Notes: generated from the letters alone by a model not told the origin. Shown: positions 1 to 11,017, counted from the stretch's first letter. The stretch is DNA of 64,000 bases from Acidobacteriaceae bacterium (GCA_003131315.1 PKUV01000035.1:1-64000), one strand, 5' to 3'. Made by a program: numbers and translations.

Positions 1-162
1 CCAGATTCTCGTTCAGAGCCCTTTTTTCTTTGCGAACCATGTTTCTTGCAGACATGCTCATTGGACGCGCGGACGCTCGCCGCGTTAGCAAAGTGTGGTG
101 GAAGTTGCCGGAGTAACAATGTGGAAGTGTTTTGTCAGGAGTTCGGGCTATGTGGAAGAACT

Positions 163-193
163 GCAGATCCTTCGCTTCGCTCAGGATGACAAA
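163..193. repeat. Dispersed GC-rich repeat, family R2 (single arm)
   Basis: One arm of a repeat whose core on the other strand reads TGTCATCCTGAGCGAAGCGA. The same core recurs near 3269, 17811, 20528/20571, 33752 and 58029/58078. It lies in the 216-bp stretch downstream of the minus-strand MDR gene, where I see no gene. Confidence 0.85.
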
Positions 194-216
194 CGTATAG
201 AGTGTTGCAATAGCTG

Positions 217-1197
217 CTAACTGATCTTCAGCACAATCTTGCCGTAATTCTTGCCTTCCTGCATCAGGGTGTAGGCGGCGCGGGCTTCTTCCAGCGGGAA
301 AACTTTTCCGACCACGGGATGGAGCTTGCCGGCGGCCAGCCATTCTGAAAGCTGCTTCCACGCGGATTCCATGAGGGGGCGGTTCGCGCTCAGATACGAC
401 AGCCAAAGTCCGTGGACGCTGGCGCCTTTCGCGTAGAGAAGGCGGGTGTCGAGTAGGGGAGTTTCGCCGGTGGCGGCTCCGTAAACGATGACGCGTCCGA
501 AGTCGCGGACGCATTTGACGCTTTTTGCGACGTGCTCGCCGCCGAGCATTTCGAAAACCGCGTCAACGCCTTCGCCACGCGTGAGATCCTTGATCGCCTC
601 GGCGTAATCGCGCTGCTTGTAGTTGATGCCGTGTTGCAGGCCGAGGTCGCGCACTCGGGCGAGCTTATCGTCGGAGGAAGAAGTTCCGTACATTTCTATG
701 CCGAGAAGTTTTCCGATTTGCACGGCGGCGGTGCCGACTCCGCCGGCAACGGCATGAATCAGGACGCGGGCGCCGGCGGGCTTGTCGTTGGTCTTGTCGA
801 GCAAACCGGCCTTCCAGTAGGCGAAGTAGGCGGTGAAAAAATTTACGGGGAAAGCGGCGGCCTGTTCGGCGGTCCAATTGTCAGGGATGGGCCAGACGAG
901 GTTGCGTTGCGCCACCGTTTTTTCGGCGAAGGCGGCCCACTGGGTGTAGCCCATGACGCGACGTCCGCTGGAATCGTCGTTGCGCGTAAATTCGCGGCCG
1001 GCGAATTCGCGGCCGGCGGTGAGCGGCGGCTTGGGAGTGCCAGCGTATCCACCGCGCGCGGTTAGCAGATCGGCAAAGTTCAAGCCGCCCGCTTCGACTT
1101 TCACCAGAAGTTGCTCCGGCGCGGGATGCGCGTCGGGGACCTGCTGCAATTCGAGAACCTCGGGACCGCCGAAACGGGTGATGACGAGTGCTTTCAT
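217..1197 (-). CDS. Zinc-independent MDR family NADPH:quinone oxidoreductase-like protein
   Basis: The 326-aa product is a cytosolic medium-chain dehydrogenase/reductase of the quinone oxidoreductase branch. The N-terminal GroES-like half starts MKALVITRFGGPEVLEL, which is typical of this branch. The Rossmann half carries the nucleotide-binding stretch VLIHAVAGGVGTAAVQIGK near residues 145-163. The cysteine and histidine ligands of zinc alcohol dehydrogenases are not evident, so NADPH-dependent reduction of quinones or enones is the likely chemistry; the substrate cannot be read from sequence. The gene is divergent from moaA. No Shine-Dalgarno sequence precedes the ATG, but a TANNNT box (AGTTTA on the plus strand, 1204-1209) lies 6 nt upstream, compatible with a leaderless transcript. 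The length is normal for the family. Confidence 0.85.
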   Translation of the reverse strand: MKALVITRFGGPEVLELQQVPDAHPAPEQLLVKVEAGGLNFADLLTARGGYAGTPKPPLTAGREFAGREFTRNDDSSGRRVMGYTQWAAFAEKTVAQRNLVWPIPDNWTAEQAAAFPVNFFTAYFAYWKAGLLDKTNDKPAGARVLIHAVAGGVGTAAVQIGKLLGIEMYGTSSSDDKLARVRDLGLQHGINYKQRDYAEAIKDLTRGEGVDAVFEMLGGEHVAKSVKCVRDFGRVIVYGAATGETPLLDTRLLYAKGASVHGLWLSYLSANRPLMESAWKQLSEWLAAGKLHPVVGKVFPLEEARAAYTLMQEGKNYGKIVLKIS

Positions 1198-1615
1198 TCG
1201 GCCAGTTTAACAGTCCTGTGGCGATGGAGCGCGGGCGATGGTGGTTCCAAGGAAAGGGCAGTCTGATGTGACTGAGAAGGGGGTTGCGGCAAAGGGAGAA
1301 AGCTTGAACCACAGAGGGCACAGAGGAGCACAGGGGAAACCCTGCCGATGTGAAGCGCTGAGCTTAGGAGCCGCCAGCCCCTCGCCAGCGCGGACGGGGT
1401 CAGCCAGTGAGAAGCGGGTTCGCGGAGTTCGGCTTCGGCAGCTATAATGATGTCCGAGTTTCCGACCCCCGCGGCCTGGGAGATTCTCTGGCGGCGGGGG
1501 CGAGGGTTGCGTCGTTTGACAAGGTGCGATTCGAGGGTGCGGATGGAAACGTCTGCGCCTCCCGTGTTGGAAAGGAAACGCTCGCTGGGGTTGTGCCCGC
1601 CTGCTTGTTTCCTTC
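1198..1615. other. Intergenic region between divergent MDR gene and moaA
   Basis: There is no convincing gene here; the short open frames lack ribosome binding sites and overlap on both strands. It contains a CACAGAGG-type tandem stretch at about 1309-1340 that resembles one arm of the large inverted repeat at 30495-30582. The moaA-proximal end carries the 7-nt array annotated separately. I see no recognisable molybdenum cofactor riboswitch, but I cannot fold the RNA here. Confidence 0.6.
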
Positions 1616-1617
1616 CA

Positions 1618-1705
1618 ACATTTAGCACTTAGCATTTAGCACTTAGCCAAACCGGCTCGGCGCGCACGCTAGGTGCTAATTGCTAATTGCTAAGTGCTAA
1701 ATGCT
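1618..1705. repeat. 7-nt tandem array with inverted partner, running into the moaA start codon
   Basis: The left arm (1618-1648) is built of degenerate AGCACTT/AGCATTT units and the right arm (1674-1705) of TGCTAAT/TGCTAAG/TGCTAAA units in exact 7-nt register. The two arms are reverse complements with few mismatches. The A of the moaA ATG (1701) is the last base of one unit, so the start codon is part of the array. Confidence 0.9.
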
Positions 1706-2690
1706 GCTTACCGACAAATTCGGGCGCTCGATTCACGATCTGCGGATATCGATCACCGACCGCTGTAACTACCGGTGTGTGTACTGCCGGACGGGGACCA
1801 ACGGGGCGGCGTATGCGGAACTTCCGTTTGAAGATTACTTGCGAATGGCTCGGATATTGGTTGGGCTTGGGATCACGAAGATTCGATTGACGGGCGGCGA
1901 GCCTTTGCTGCGCAAAGGCATTGTGGAATTCGTCGGCGACCTCGCGAAGCTGCGCACCTTGGACGGCAGAAAGCCTGAAATTGCACTGACTACGAACGGC
2001 CATCTGCTGGCCGAGATCGCACAGCCGCTGAAAGACGCAGGACTCGACCGCGTGACGGTCAGCATGGACGCGGTGGATCCGGAGCGATTTGCGCGCATCA
2101 CGCGCGTGCCGAATGGATACGAGAGCGTGCTGGCGGGAGTTCGCGCATCGCGGCAGGCGAGGCTCGATCCGGTGAAAATCAACTGCGTGCTACTGCGCGG
2201 TTTCAATGAAGATCAGATTATTCCGTTCGGGATGTTCGCGCGGGAAGAGCGGGTGGCGGTGCGCTTCATCGAATTCATGCCGCTCGAAGAGGACCGCGTT
2301 TGGACACCGGAAATTGTGGTGACGCTCGATGAGATCGTCACCCGCATGTCGGAGTATCTGCCGCTGGAGGAGATTGCACACGAACGCAGCGAAACGGCGC
2401 GGCGATATCGCTTCTCCGATGGCGTGGGCGAGATTGGAATCATTGCGCCCGTGTCGCATCCGTTCTGCGGACACTGCAGCCGGATTCGCATCACCTCGGA
2501 TGGCAAGCTGCGTACGTGTTTATTTTCCGTGTGGGATCACGACCTGCATGAGTTGATGCGGCGCGGCGCGACGGACGAGAAGCTCACGGAGTTCATTGTG
2601 AAAGTGGTGGAGAAGAAAGAAGAGCGCCACCACATCGGGGAGCCGGGATTTGTGCCGGCGTCGCGGACGATGGTGCATATCGGAGGGTAG
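1701..2690 (+). CDS. moaA: GTP 3',8-cyclase MoaA
   Basis: This 329-aa radical SAM enzyme carries out the first step of molybdenum cofactor synthesis, GTP to 3',8-cyclo-GTP, in the cytosol. The N-terminal SAM cluster motif is C22-x3-C26-x2-C29 (CNYRCVYC), and a GGEPLLR motif follows. The C-terminal cluster motif is C256-x2-C259-x13-C273, as expected for MoaA. The protein ends in Gly-Gly (MVHIGG), the C-terminal pair known to matter for catalysis. No other moa genes adjoin it. The molybdoenzyme MsrP at 11958-12917 is a plausible client of the cofactor. The start is fixed by homology of the first residues. There is no Shine-Dalgarno sequence; the ATG lies in the last units of a 7-nt repeat array. 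Confidence 0.97.
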   Translation: MLLTDKFGRSIHDLRISITDRCNYRCVYCRTGTNGAAYAELPFEDYLRMARILVGLGITKIRLTGGEPLLRKGIVEFVGDLAKLRTLDGRKPEIALTTNGHLLAEIAQPLKDAGLDRVTVSMDAVDPERFARITRVPNGYESVLAGVRASRQARLDPVKINCVLLRGFNEDQIIPFGMFAREERVAVRFIEFMPLEEDRVWTPEIVVTLDEIVTRMSEYLPLEEIAHERSETARRYRFSDGVGEIGIIAPVSHPFCGHCSRIRITSDGKLRTCLFSVWDHDLHELMRRGATDEKLTEFIVKVVEKKEERHHIGEPGFVPASRTMVHIGG

Positions 2691-2823
2691 GCTGCTGCCG
2701 TGAGGAAAGGCGCGTCACCGCCGAGACGCAGAGTGCGCCGAGGATTCCCTCAAACTCAGCTCCCAGTAACCAGTTACCACGCCCATTTGTCGGTACCCAC
2801 CCTGATTGTTCTGGATGCGACGC

Positions 2824-2849
2824 TAAAGTCTATAGACCCGGGTGCCGAT
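2824..2849 (+). promoter_or_regulatory. Sigma-28 (FliA)-like promoter
   Basis: TAAAGTCT at 2824-2831 and GCCGAT at 2844-2849 closely match the flagellar sigma-28 consensus (TAAAGTTT / GCCGATAA), but the spacer between TAAA and GCCGAT is 16 rather than 15 nt. It would start transcription a few bases before the Shine-Dalgarno of the 2875 gene. Confidence 0.6.
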
Positions 2850-2874
2850 GGAGACCATTAGGGGGCACTCACAA

Positions 2875-3153
2875 ATGGCCAGTCCAGTAAGTAGTGCAAC
2901 GCATGTCCAAGCCCAGACTGCAGTTCAGCCGTCGGCAGCGCGCCAACCAGCGCCTGCACCGAAACCGCAGCCCGCGCCCGCAGCGAAAGCGCAGCCCGCA
3001 GTTACGGATACAGTTAAGATCAGCGCCGCTGCCCAAGCTCTGCAGGAAGCAACCGAGACTTCGGTTCAGACCACAAGGGAAGCCAGTTCTGGTGACGTGC
3101 AGGCCAAGGCGCTACTCGCGAGACAGGCGGCTGCTCACGCCATCACGAAGTAA
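2875..3153 (+). CDS. Small Ala/Pro/Gln-rich protein, possibly flagellar-associated
   Basis: The 92-aa product has a low-complexity Pro/Ala/Lys/Gln segment in its first half, followed by DTVKISAAAQAL and a Gln/Ala-rich helix. The DTVxxSxAAQAL motif resembles short motifs I associate with small flagellar or motility-linked proteins, but I do not recognise the family. I chose ATG 2875 over the upstream GTG 2842 because AGGGGG lies 10 nt before it and because 2842 falls inside the sigma-28-like promoter. No flagellar genes are in the window, so a motility link rests on promoter and motif alone. Nothing suggests a signal peptide or membrane segment. Confidence 0.65.
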   Translation: MASPVSSATHVQAQTAVQPSAARQPAPAPKPQPAPAAKAQPAVTDTVKISAAAQALQEATETSVQTTREASSGDVQAKALLARQAAAHAITK

Positions 3154-3268
3154 TTCATTGGAGAGGTAATTCATTCGGAAGCGATCTATCGAACCGAAGG
3201 ACGCGCGAACCATAGTAGGCTGGGAGGATCCCGTGTAAAGTTTGCGGTGAGTGTAGAGTATGCCAACT

Positions 3269-3322
3269 GCAGATCCCTCACTTCGTTCGGGATGACAATG
3301 GATAAGTTCGGGATGACAATGG
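3269..3322. repeat. Dispersed repeat family R2, diverged and partly duplicated
   Basis: A diverged copy of the R2 core (GATCCCTCACTTCGTTCGGG then ATGACAATGG) is followed by a second partial copy of its end at about 3306-3322. It lies between the small 2875 gene and the convergent 3371 gene. Confidence 0.7.
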
Positions 3323-3370
3323 GAAAGATTGTTTAGCGAGATAGGTAAGTTGGGAGCTAAGCAGACTGTC

Positions 3371-4060
3371 TCAGTAGAAAGAATCGTACTTCGTAACCGT
3401 CCAGCCGGAATCTTTCTTTTCTTCGGTCACTGAGAAGAGATCCTTGTAAGTTGCGTCCTGGCTGGGGCTGCTGTAACGCTGGCCTTTGTAGTGCAGAATC
3501 ACGAGCGGCGGCGCGTCTTCCCATTCCACCAGGTTCCAGGAAATCAGCGGGTGCTGGGCTTCGGAGTTACAGAGGAAGTCGGCGCGTTTCTTGCGGTAGT
3601 CCTTTTCCCACTGGGCGAGCAGTTTGCGGCAATTGCCGTCGCGCATCTCAGAGATAAAGCGATTGGCGGTGCGTTCGATGGTGCGATCGCGAAACGGATT
3701 CATGGTGATGCCGATCGGCATCTGGGTGAGAGGGTCGCGTTCCTCGGAGCGGGACAGAACCGGCGGCTGGTTGCTGAGCCAGTAGAGATAGCCGAGAAAC
3801 ACGAGCACGAGCAGGCCAGCGGAGCCCAGTGCGATGGCGAGATGGGCGCGGGAAAACTGCATCAGAAGAAGTTTGGGGGATGGGCGCGGCGACGGCAAGG
3901 TTACTTCAGATACTTCCGTAACTGGGTGCGGAGGCTCGGGCGCGTCGGCGGAAGACCGGCTGCCGAGCTTCGCTCGGCTTGGACGGACGAGGGTGTCCGT
4001 CCCTACGCAGGCGTCTCCCCACGGGCGTGTGACGGTCGGGCGCTGGTTTGTGTTTTCCAT
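3371..4060 (-). CDS. Membrane-anchored protein of unknown function
   Basis: The 229-aa product has one strong membrane segment at about residues 72-95 (ALGSAGLLVLVFLGYLYWL) and a C-terminal soluble domain of about 130 residues rich in charged and aromatic residues, probably periplasmic. I do not recognise the family. The first 66 residues are Arg/Pro-rich; residues about 10-40 are encoded by a dispersed GGGACGGACACCC-type palindrome, so the N-terminus may have been extended by a repeat. Met67 (codon ending at 3862) just before the membrane segment is an alternative start, but neither start has a clear Shine-Dalgarno sequence. The gene is divergent from the rimP-nusA-infB cluster. Confidence 0.7.
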   Translation of the reverse strand: MENTNQRPTVTRPWGDACVGTDTLVRPSRAKLGSRSSADAPEPPHPVTEVSEVTLPSPRPSPKLLLMQFSRAHLAIALGSAGLLVLVFLGYLYWLSNQPPVLSRSEERDPLTQMPIGITMNPFRDRTIERTANRFISEMRDGNCRKLLAQWEKDYRKKRADFLCNSEAQHPLISWNLVEWEDAPPLVILHYKGQRYSSPSQDATYKDLFSVTEEKKDSGWTVTKYDSFY

Positions 4061-4125
4061 ATTGGCGGCGTATAGTTAGAAACGAAAACTGTTGTGTCGT
4101 AGTGTCAGGATTGTCGAAGCACACC

Positions 4126-4147
4126 AGTGGGCGAAAGCCCACTTTTT
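4126..4147 (+). terminator. Intrinsic terminator or attenuator upstream of rimP
   Basis: AGTGGGC, a GAAA tetraloop, GCCCACT and then TTTTA form a 7-bp GC-rich stem followed by U residues. It points along the plus strand 60 bp before rimP, yet the nearest upstream gene is on the minus strand. It therefore looks more like an attenuator in the rimP leader than the end of a transcript. Confidence 0.65.
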
Positions 4148-4208
4148 AGTTTGGGCCGATTAGCTGGGATGGATTGGCACGGCGATTCGGACGCAAGTTG
4201 CTGAAAAC

Positions 4209-4733
4209 ATGGCTTTTGATCTGGATAAGGTCCGGCAGATTGCCGAGCGGGTGGCAGGCTCGAGCGGGCTGGAAGTGGTCGAAGTGGAAGTGTGCGGTGC
4301 GGGTAAGCACCGCATGCTGCGCGTCTTTATCGACCGGCCCGGAGCGCTGCCAGCGGCGGATCGTCCGGACGGCGTGACGCACGAAGATTGCTCGAAGTTC
4401 AGCCGGGAGTTTGGGACGATCGTCGACGTTGAGGATGCGTTGCCGGGCGGATCGTATGTGCTGGAGGTTTCTTCTCCGGGACTGGATCGCAAGCTGACGA
4501 AGGCGGCAGACTTTGAGCGCTTCCGTGGACAGCGCGTGAAGTTGATGACGCGGGAGCCGGTGAACAACAACCGGCATTTTGAAGGGAAGCTGGAAAGCTT
4601 CGAGAACGGAAAGCTGCTGCTGGATCTAAGCGCGGCGCGTAAGAAGAAGATGCGTCCGAAAGAAGGCGCGGCGACGAAGGTGGAAATTGAGTTGGCCAAT
4701 GTGGAGAAGGCCAATCTGGTACCGGAGATTTAG
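4209..4733 (+). CDS. rimP: Ribosome maturation factor RimP
   Basis: The 174-aa product assists 30S subunit maturation in the cytosol. The N-terminal alpha/beta domain includes GLEVVEVEVCGAGKHRMLRVFIDRP and the LEVSSPGLDRKL signature sits near residues 82-93; a C-terminal Sm-like domain follows. The length is normal. The order rimP-nusA-infB is the standard conserved cluster. The rimP stop codon is followed 7 bp later by a 7-nt repeat hairpin that fills the gap to nusA. The ATG has no strong Shine-Dalgarno sequence. Confidence 0.95.
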   Translation: MAFDLDKVRQIAERVAGSSGLEVVEVEVCGAGKHRMLRVFIDRPGALPAADRPDGVTHEDCSKFSREFGTIVDVEDALPGGSYVLEVSSPGLDRKLTKAADFERFRGQRVKLMTREPVNNNRHFEGKLESFENGKLLLDLSAARKKKMRPKEGAATKVEIELANVEKANLVPEI

Positions 4734-4740
4734 GAGCAAG

Positions 4741-4811
4741 GTGTCAGGTGTTAGGTCCCAGGTCTCAGGAAAAGCAAGTTCTGAGACCTGACACCTAAGA
4801 CCTGAGACCTG
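4741..4811. repeat. 7-nt tandem array hairpin filling the rimP-nusA gap
   Basis: The left arm 4741-4768 has four units of the GTGTCAG/GTCTCAG type. A 12-nt loop (4769-4780) follows, then a right arm 4781-4811 of CTGAGAC/CTGACAC/CTAAGAC units. The arms pair over about 28 bp with a few mismatches. The array starts 7 bp after the rimP stop and ends 9 bp before the nusA ATG; no Shine-Dalgarno sequence is visible in between. Confidence 0.95.
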
Positions 4812-4820
4812 AAAATTCAT

Positions 4821-6329
4821 ATGGCTAGTGAGCTTTACAACATTATCGAAGGGGTCAGCCGGGAAAAAGGCATTGATCCGCGGATTGTGGTGAGCGCAGT
4901 CGAGGACGCCATTGTGGTGGCCACGCGCAAATACTACAAGACGCAGGAGAACTTGCGCGCGGTGCTCGACAAAGAGAGCGGCAAGATTAGTGCGTATGCG
5001 GTGAAGTCGATCGTCGAGAATCCGGAGCAGGTGGAAGATCCGAATCTGCAGGTAACGGTGGAGCAGGCGCGGAAGCTGGATCCGAGCGCGGAAGCGGGCG
5101 GAGAGCTGCTGATCCCGAAAGTGACCGAAGGAATTCTGGGGCGGATTGCGGCGCAACTCGCGAAGCAAGTGATATTTCAGAAAGTGCGCGAGGCAGAACG
5201 CGACACGGTTTACAACGAATACATCGGGCATGTGAACGAGGTCGTGAATGCGACCGTGAAGCGGCTCGAGGGTCCAGACGTGATTCTCGATATCGGCAAG
5301 GCCGAAGCGCGGATGGGACGCAAGGAGCAGTCGCGGCTGGAATCGTTCGCGGTGGGCGAACGGATTCGGGTAGTGATCGTGCGGGTGGAAAAAGCGGTGA
5401 AAGGTCCGGGCGTGATCGCTTCGCGTTCGGCGCCGGAACTGGTGCAGCATCTGTTCCAGTCGGAAGTACCGGAAATTTATGACGGCACGGTGGTGATCCG
5501 GGCGATTGCGCGGGAAGCAGGCGAGCGCACGAAGATCGCGGTGATGTCGAAGGACAAGGACGTGGATGCGGTCGGAGCCTGCGTGGGCATGAAGGGTATG
5601 CGGGTGCAGTCGATCATCCGCGAGTTGCGCGGAGAAAAGATCGACATCATCGAGTATCACGAGGATCCGGTTACGTTCGCGGAGAAAGCGCTGCAGCCGG
5701 CGAAAGTGAGCCGGGTGACGATTGTAGATGCGGCGGACAAGCATTTGGAAGTGGTGGTGGACGATACGCAGCTCTCGCTGGCGATCGGGAAAAAAGGGCA
5801 GAACGTGCGGCTGGCGGCGAAGCTGCTGGGCTGGAAGATCGACATCAAGAGCGAAGAAGAAAAGCGGCAGGAAGTGGAACAGCAGATGTCGGCGCTGGTC
5901 ACGCAGACAGTAACTCCGCTGGAGAATGTTACGGGACTGGGCGAGGGGCTGGTCGAGAAACTGAAGGCGGCGGGCGTGAACACGGTGGAGTCGCTGGCCG
6001 ATATGACGCCGGAGCAACTGGAAGCGATTGAAGGCATTGGCCCGAAAACGGTGGAAAAAATCAGTATTGCGGTCAATAATTACTTCGCCACTCTGGATGG
6101 CGGCGAGGCAGTAGCCGACGCGGAACCGGAAAGCACCGAAGAAGCCGCCACCGAAGCGGCTTCCAGCGAGGAATCGCCGGCAGAAGGCGCGTTAGAAGCG
6201 GAGACGTTGGCCGCTGAAGCGGAGCCTGCCGAAACGGCGGCGGCAGAAGAAGTCGCCGCGCTTGCGACTGACGAAGCCCCGACCGCCGAGCCTGCGCCCG
6301 AAGAAGCCGTGGAAGACAAGCAGAGCTGA
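4821..6329 (+). CDS. nusA: Transcription termination/antitermination protein NusA
   Basis: The 502-aa product binds RNA polymerase and nascent RNA. Domains in order are the N-terminal polymerase-binding domain (1-125), S1 (about 135-200), KH1 and KH2 (about 205-350, ending with LSLAIGKKGQNVRLAAKLLGWKI), and a helix-hairpin-helix module (about 370-425, VTGLGEGLVEKLKAAGVNTVESLA). A tail of about 70 residues made almost only of Ala, Glu, Ser and Thr follows, with no known function. Many NusA proteins lack such a tail. The gene lies between rimP and infB, as is usual; the small ylxR gene often found between nusA and infB is absent. The start fits the family, but the upstream region is a repeat hairpin rather than a normal ribosome binding site. 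Confidence 0.97.
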   Translation: MASELYNIIEGVSREKGIDPRIVVSAVEDAIVVATRKYYKTQENLRAVLDKESGKISAYAVKSIVENPEQVEDPNLQVTVEQARKLDPSAEAGGELLIPKVTEGILGRIAAQLAKQVIFQKVREAERDTVYNEYIGHVNEVVNATVKRLEGPDVILDIGKAEARMGRKEQSRLESFAVGERIRVVIVRVEKAVKGPGVIASRSAPELVQHLFQSEVPEIYDGTVVIRAIAREAGERTKIAVMSKDKDVDAVGACVGMKGMRVQSIIRELRGEKIDIIEYHEDPVTFAEKALQPAKVSRVTIVDAADKHLEVVVDDTQLSLAIGKKGQNVRLAAKLLGWKIDIKSEEEKRQEVEQQMSALVTQTVTPLENVTGLGEGLVEKLKAAGVNTVESLADMTPEQLEAIEGIGPKTVEKISIAVNNYFATLDGGEAVADAEPESTEEAATEAASSEESPAEGALEAETLAAEAEPAETAAAEEVAALATDEAPTAEPAPEEAVEDKQS

Positions 6330-6420
6330 ACCTGGGAGCGTGGCGAGTTCGGAGTTGCATCCGGACCGAAGGCGCGGGCCTCGTCAGCCGGAAGCGAGAT
6401 TGCACAGGGATTTCATGAGG

Positions 6421-6466
6421 TTAGATATGCGAGCCTAGATATGCGACCTTAGATACGCGAGATTAG
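6421..6466 (+). repeat. 14-nt (2 x 7) tandem repeat between nusA and infB
   Basis: Three consecutive degenerate copies of TTAGATATGCGAGC lie at 6421-6434, 6435-6448 and 6449-6462, with a partial fourth. The 14-nt period is twice the 7-nt period of the other arrays. No inverted partner is visible nearby. Confidence 0.85.
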
Positions 6467-6493
6467 CGGCGCAAGAAGAGGAAACGACGGCGG

Positions 6494-9421
<2,928 letters not shown>

Positions 9422-9425
9422 AGGC

Positions 9426-9495
9426 AGTGGATAGTGGCCAGTGATTAGTTGATCCGTGCCTTGGGTTGGGCACGGAACACTCATCACTGACCACT
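9426..9495. repeat. 7-nt array hairpin between convergent infB and lipoprotein gene
   Basis: Units AGTGGAT, AGTGGCC, AGTGATT and AGTTGAT at 9426-9453 lead into a tight stem CCGTGCC-loop-GGGCACGG, then a complementary arm ending about 9495 (CACTCATCACTGACCACTT). The structure is nested, and its position between convergent genes suits a bidirectional terminator. Confidence 0.85.
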
Positions 9496-9514
9496 TTTGT
9501 TTCTAACCACTTTC

Positions 9515-11017
9515 CTACGGTTGCGTTTGCGCCCTGAACGCGCCGCTCATGTTGATTCCGGTATCTGCCTGTAGCACATACCCAGTGCTGTTCGTCGTCA
9601 GGTAAAGAACGATGTTGTTGGTAAAGCCGTTCAACTGAGTTGTTGTTCGACCGTTACTTGCTACCGAATAAGTGCCCGAGAAAGCATTGGGATTACTGCC
9701 ACCAACCAGTACATTTGAGTTTGGGTCGAAGAAGCTGGCTACGTAGTTGGTCCCCAGAGAACTCGTGCCGCTCGGAACCAGGGTCCCAACGCGATCTTTG
9801 AACAAGACGTCCACCCCGGTCGCGTCGAAGCCATCCATGAAGAATGCGGCTTGTGTGCTGAGGCTGGTGTTCGTGAAGGTGCCGCTTTGCTGATCGATCG
9901 TACCGTCTTCAACGTTGGTCCCGTTGAGTGCGATAGAGTAAGCCCGCGACGGGCTCACCATCCAGATATCACGCGTAAGGCCCCCTAGAATGAAGCTGCC
10001 AGATCCGTCGGAATTGATCGAATAGGTCCCGGTGGTCGTTACGTCGCTGGAGACAGAACCGTCCTGCACGGAATCGTAATTCGCAGCCGTGACGTTTACG
10101 GCGCCGTCGGTCGTAAAGACCCCCACAGTGTTAACAAAACCGGGCGTTATCGTCTCGCCGCTGCTGCCAAAAGCATACGAGCCGGAGAGTGAGGCGGCTG
10201 AGAACGTCACATTACTCTGCTGTTCGGCCAAGCCCACAGAAAGTATATTCGTTGTGGTATCCAGCAACAGGAACTTGCTCGAACTCACTACATAGTATTC
10301 GGCCTGGTGCGTGAGACCGTTCACCGTGTAACTAATGGTCCCCCGACCACCCGTGGGTGCGGTCATGCTACCGCCAGCGCCGATGGAGCCGGTAACTGGC
10401 GTTCCGTTTTGAACCATCACATATGAACCACTCACGGCGCCTGCGGAAATTGCCATCGCGCCCATCGTGGCGCTCACCTGCACGTCATGGGTGCGGAAGA
10501 CAAACGTTCCGGAGGGAATTGCGGTGGAGCTCTGCAGTTCCGCCGTACCAGCGCTGGTTCCGTTCCCGTCTTCTTCTTCCATGTAAAGGTGACCAGTATC
10601 ACTCAGGGTGATTCGAAACACCTCGAAACCTCCCGCCGTGAAATTGAACTGCAGGTCGCCCGTTCCATCACTGTTGATCTTATAGATACCGGTTACGGCA
10701 TTACCCGTAAAGGCCTGGGTAGTGCTCCCAACAGCTTCTACGAAGTCGTCCGTTCCCGCCGTGATATTTCCGTTACCGTCGGCCGTGAACACTCCGCCCT
10801 CGACGAAAAAATTGGCGGCAGCGTTTGTACCGTTGTTCAATCCATAGCCCTTTACGGTAAACGCATACGAGCCCTTCAGACTGGCATTACTGAAGCCCCC
10901 CTTGACCGGCACGGGACTTCCGCTGGAGCCGCAGCCGACTGTCAGAAGGATACCTGTCATCGCCGCCAGAACCATGAGCAGACGTCTGGCACATTTGGAG
11001 GAAGCAAGGGGATTCAT
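9515..11017 (-). CDS. Probable lipoprotein with duplicated beta-rich domain
   Basis: The 500-aa product starts with a basic stretch, a hydrophobic segment and LLTVGCGSS, a weak lipobox, so it is probably anchored to a membrane. The rest is Gly/Ser/Thr/Asn-rich and looks beta-stranded. At least two related blocks occur: one starts NASLKGSYAFTVKG near residue 43 and one AASLSGSYAFGSSGE near residue 275; both continue with xxGVFTxDG and xGxYxINSDGxG motifs. This points to internal duplication. I recognise the style from acidobacterial surface proteins but not a named family. Gene function is unknown. It converges on infB. Confidence 0.75.
   Translation of the reverse strand: MNPLASSKCARRLLMVLAAMTGILLTVGCGSSGSPVPVKGGFSNASLKGSYAFTVKGYGLNNGTNAAANFFVEGGVFTADGNGNITAGTDDFVEAVGSTTQAFTGNAVTGIYKINSDGTGDLQFNFTAGGFEVFRITLSDTGHLYMEEEDGNGTSAGTAELQSSTAIPSGTFVFRTHDVQVSATMGAMAISAGAVSGSYVMVQNGTPVTGSIGAGGSMTAPTGGRGTISYTVNGLTHQAEYYVVSSSKFLLLDTTTNILSVGLAEQQSNVTFSAASLSGSYAFGSSGETITPGFVNTVGVFTTDGAVNVTAANYDSVQDGSVSSDVTTTGTYSINSDGSGSFILGGLTRDIWMVSPSRAYSIALNGTNVEDGTIDQQSGTFTNTSLSTQAAFFMDGFDATGVDVLFKDRVGTLVPSGTSSLGTNYVASFFDPNSNVLVGGSNPNAFSGTYSVASNGRTTTQLNGFTNNIVLYLTTNSTGYVLQADTGINMSGAFRAQTQP

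Noticed and set aside
1618-1705. CRISPR array
   Set aside because: The repeats are 7 nt, degenerate and contiguous, without spacers; the same applies to the other arrays. No cas genes are present.
4626-6017. 463-codon open frame antisense to nusA
   Set aside because: It is a His/Arg/Leu-rich shadow of nusA caused by GC-rich codon use; no domain or ribosome binding site.
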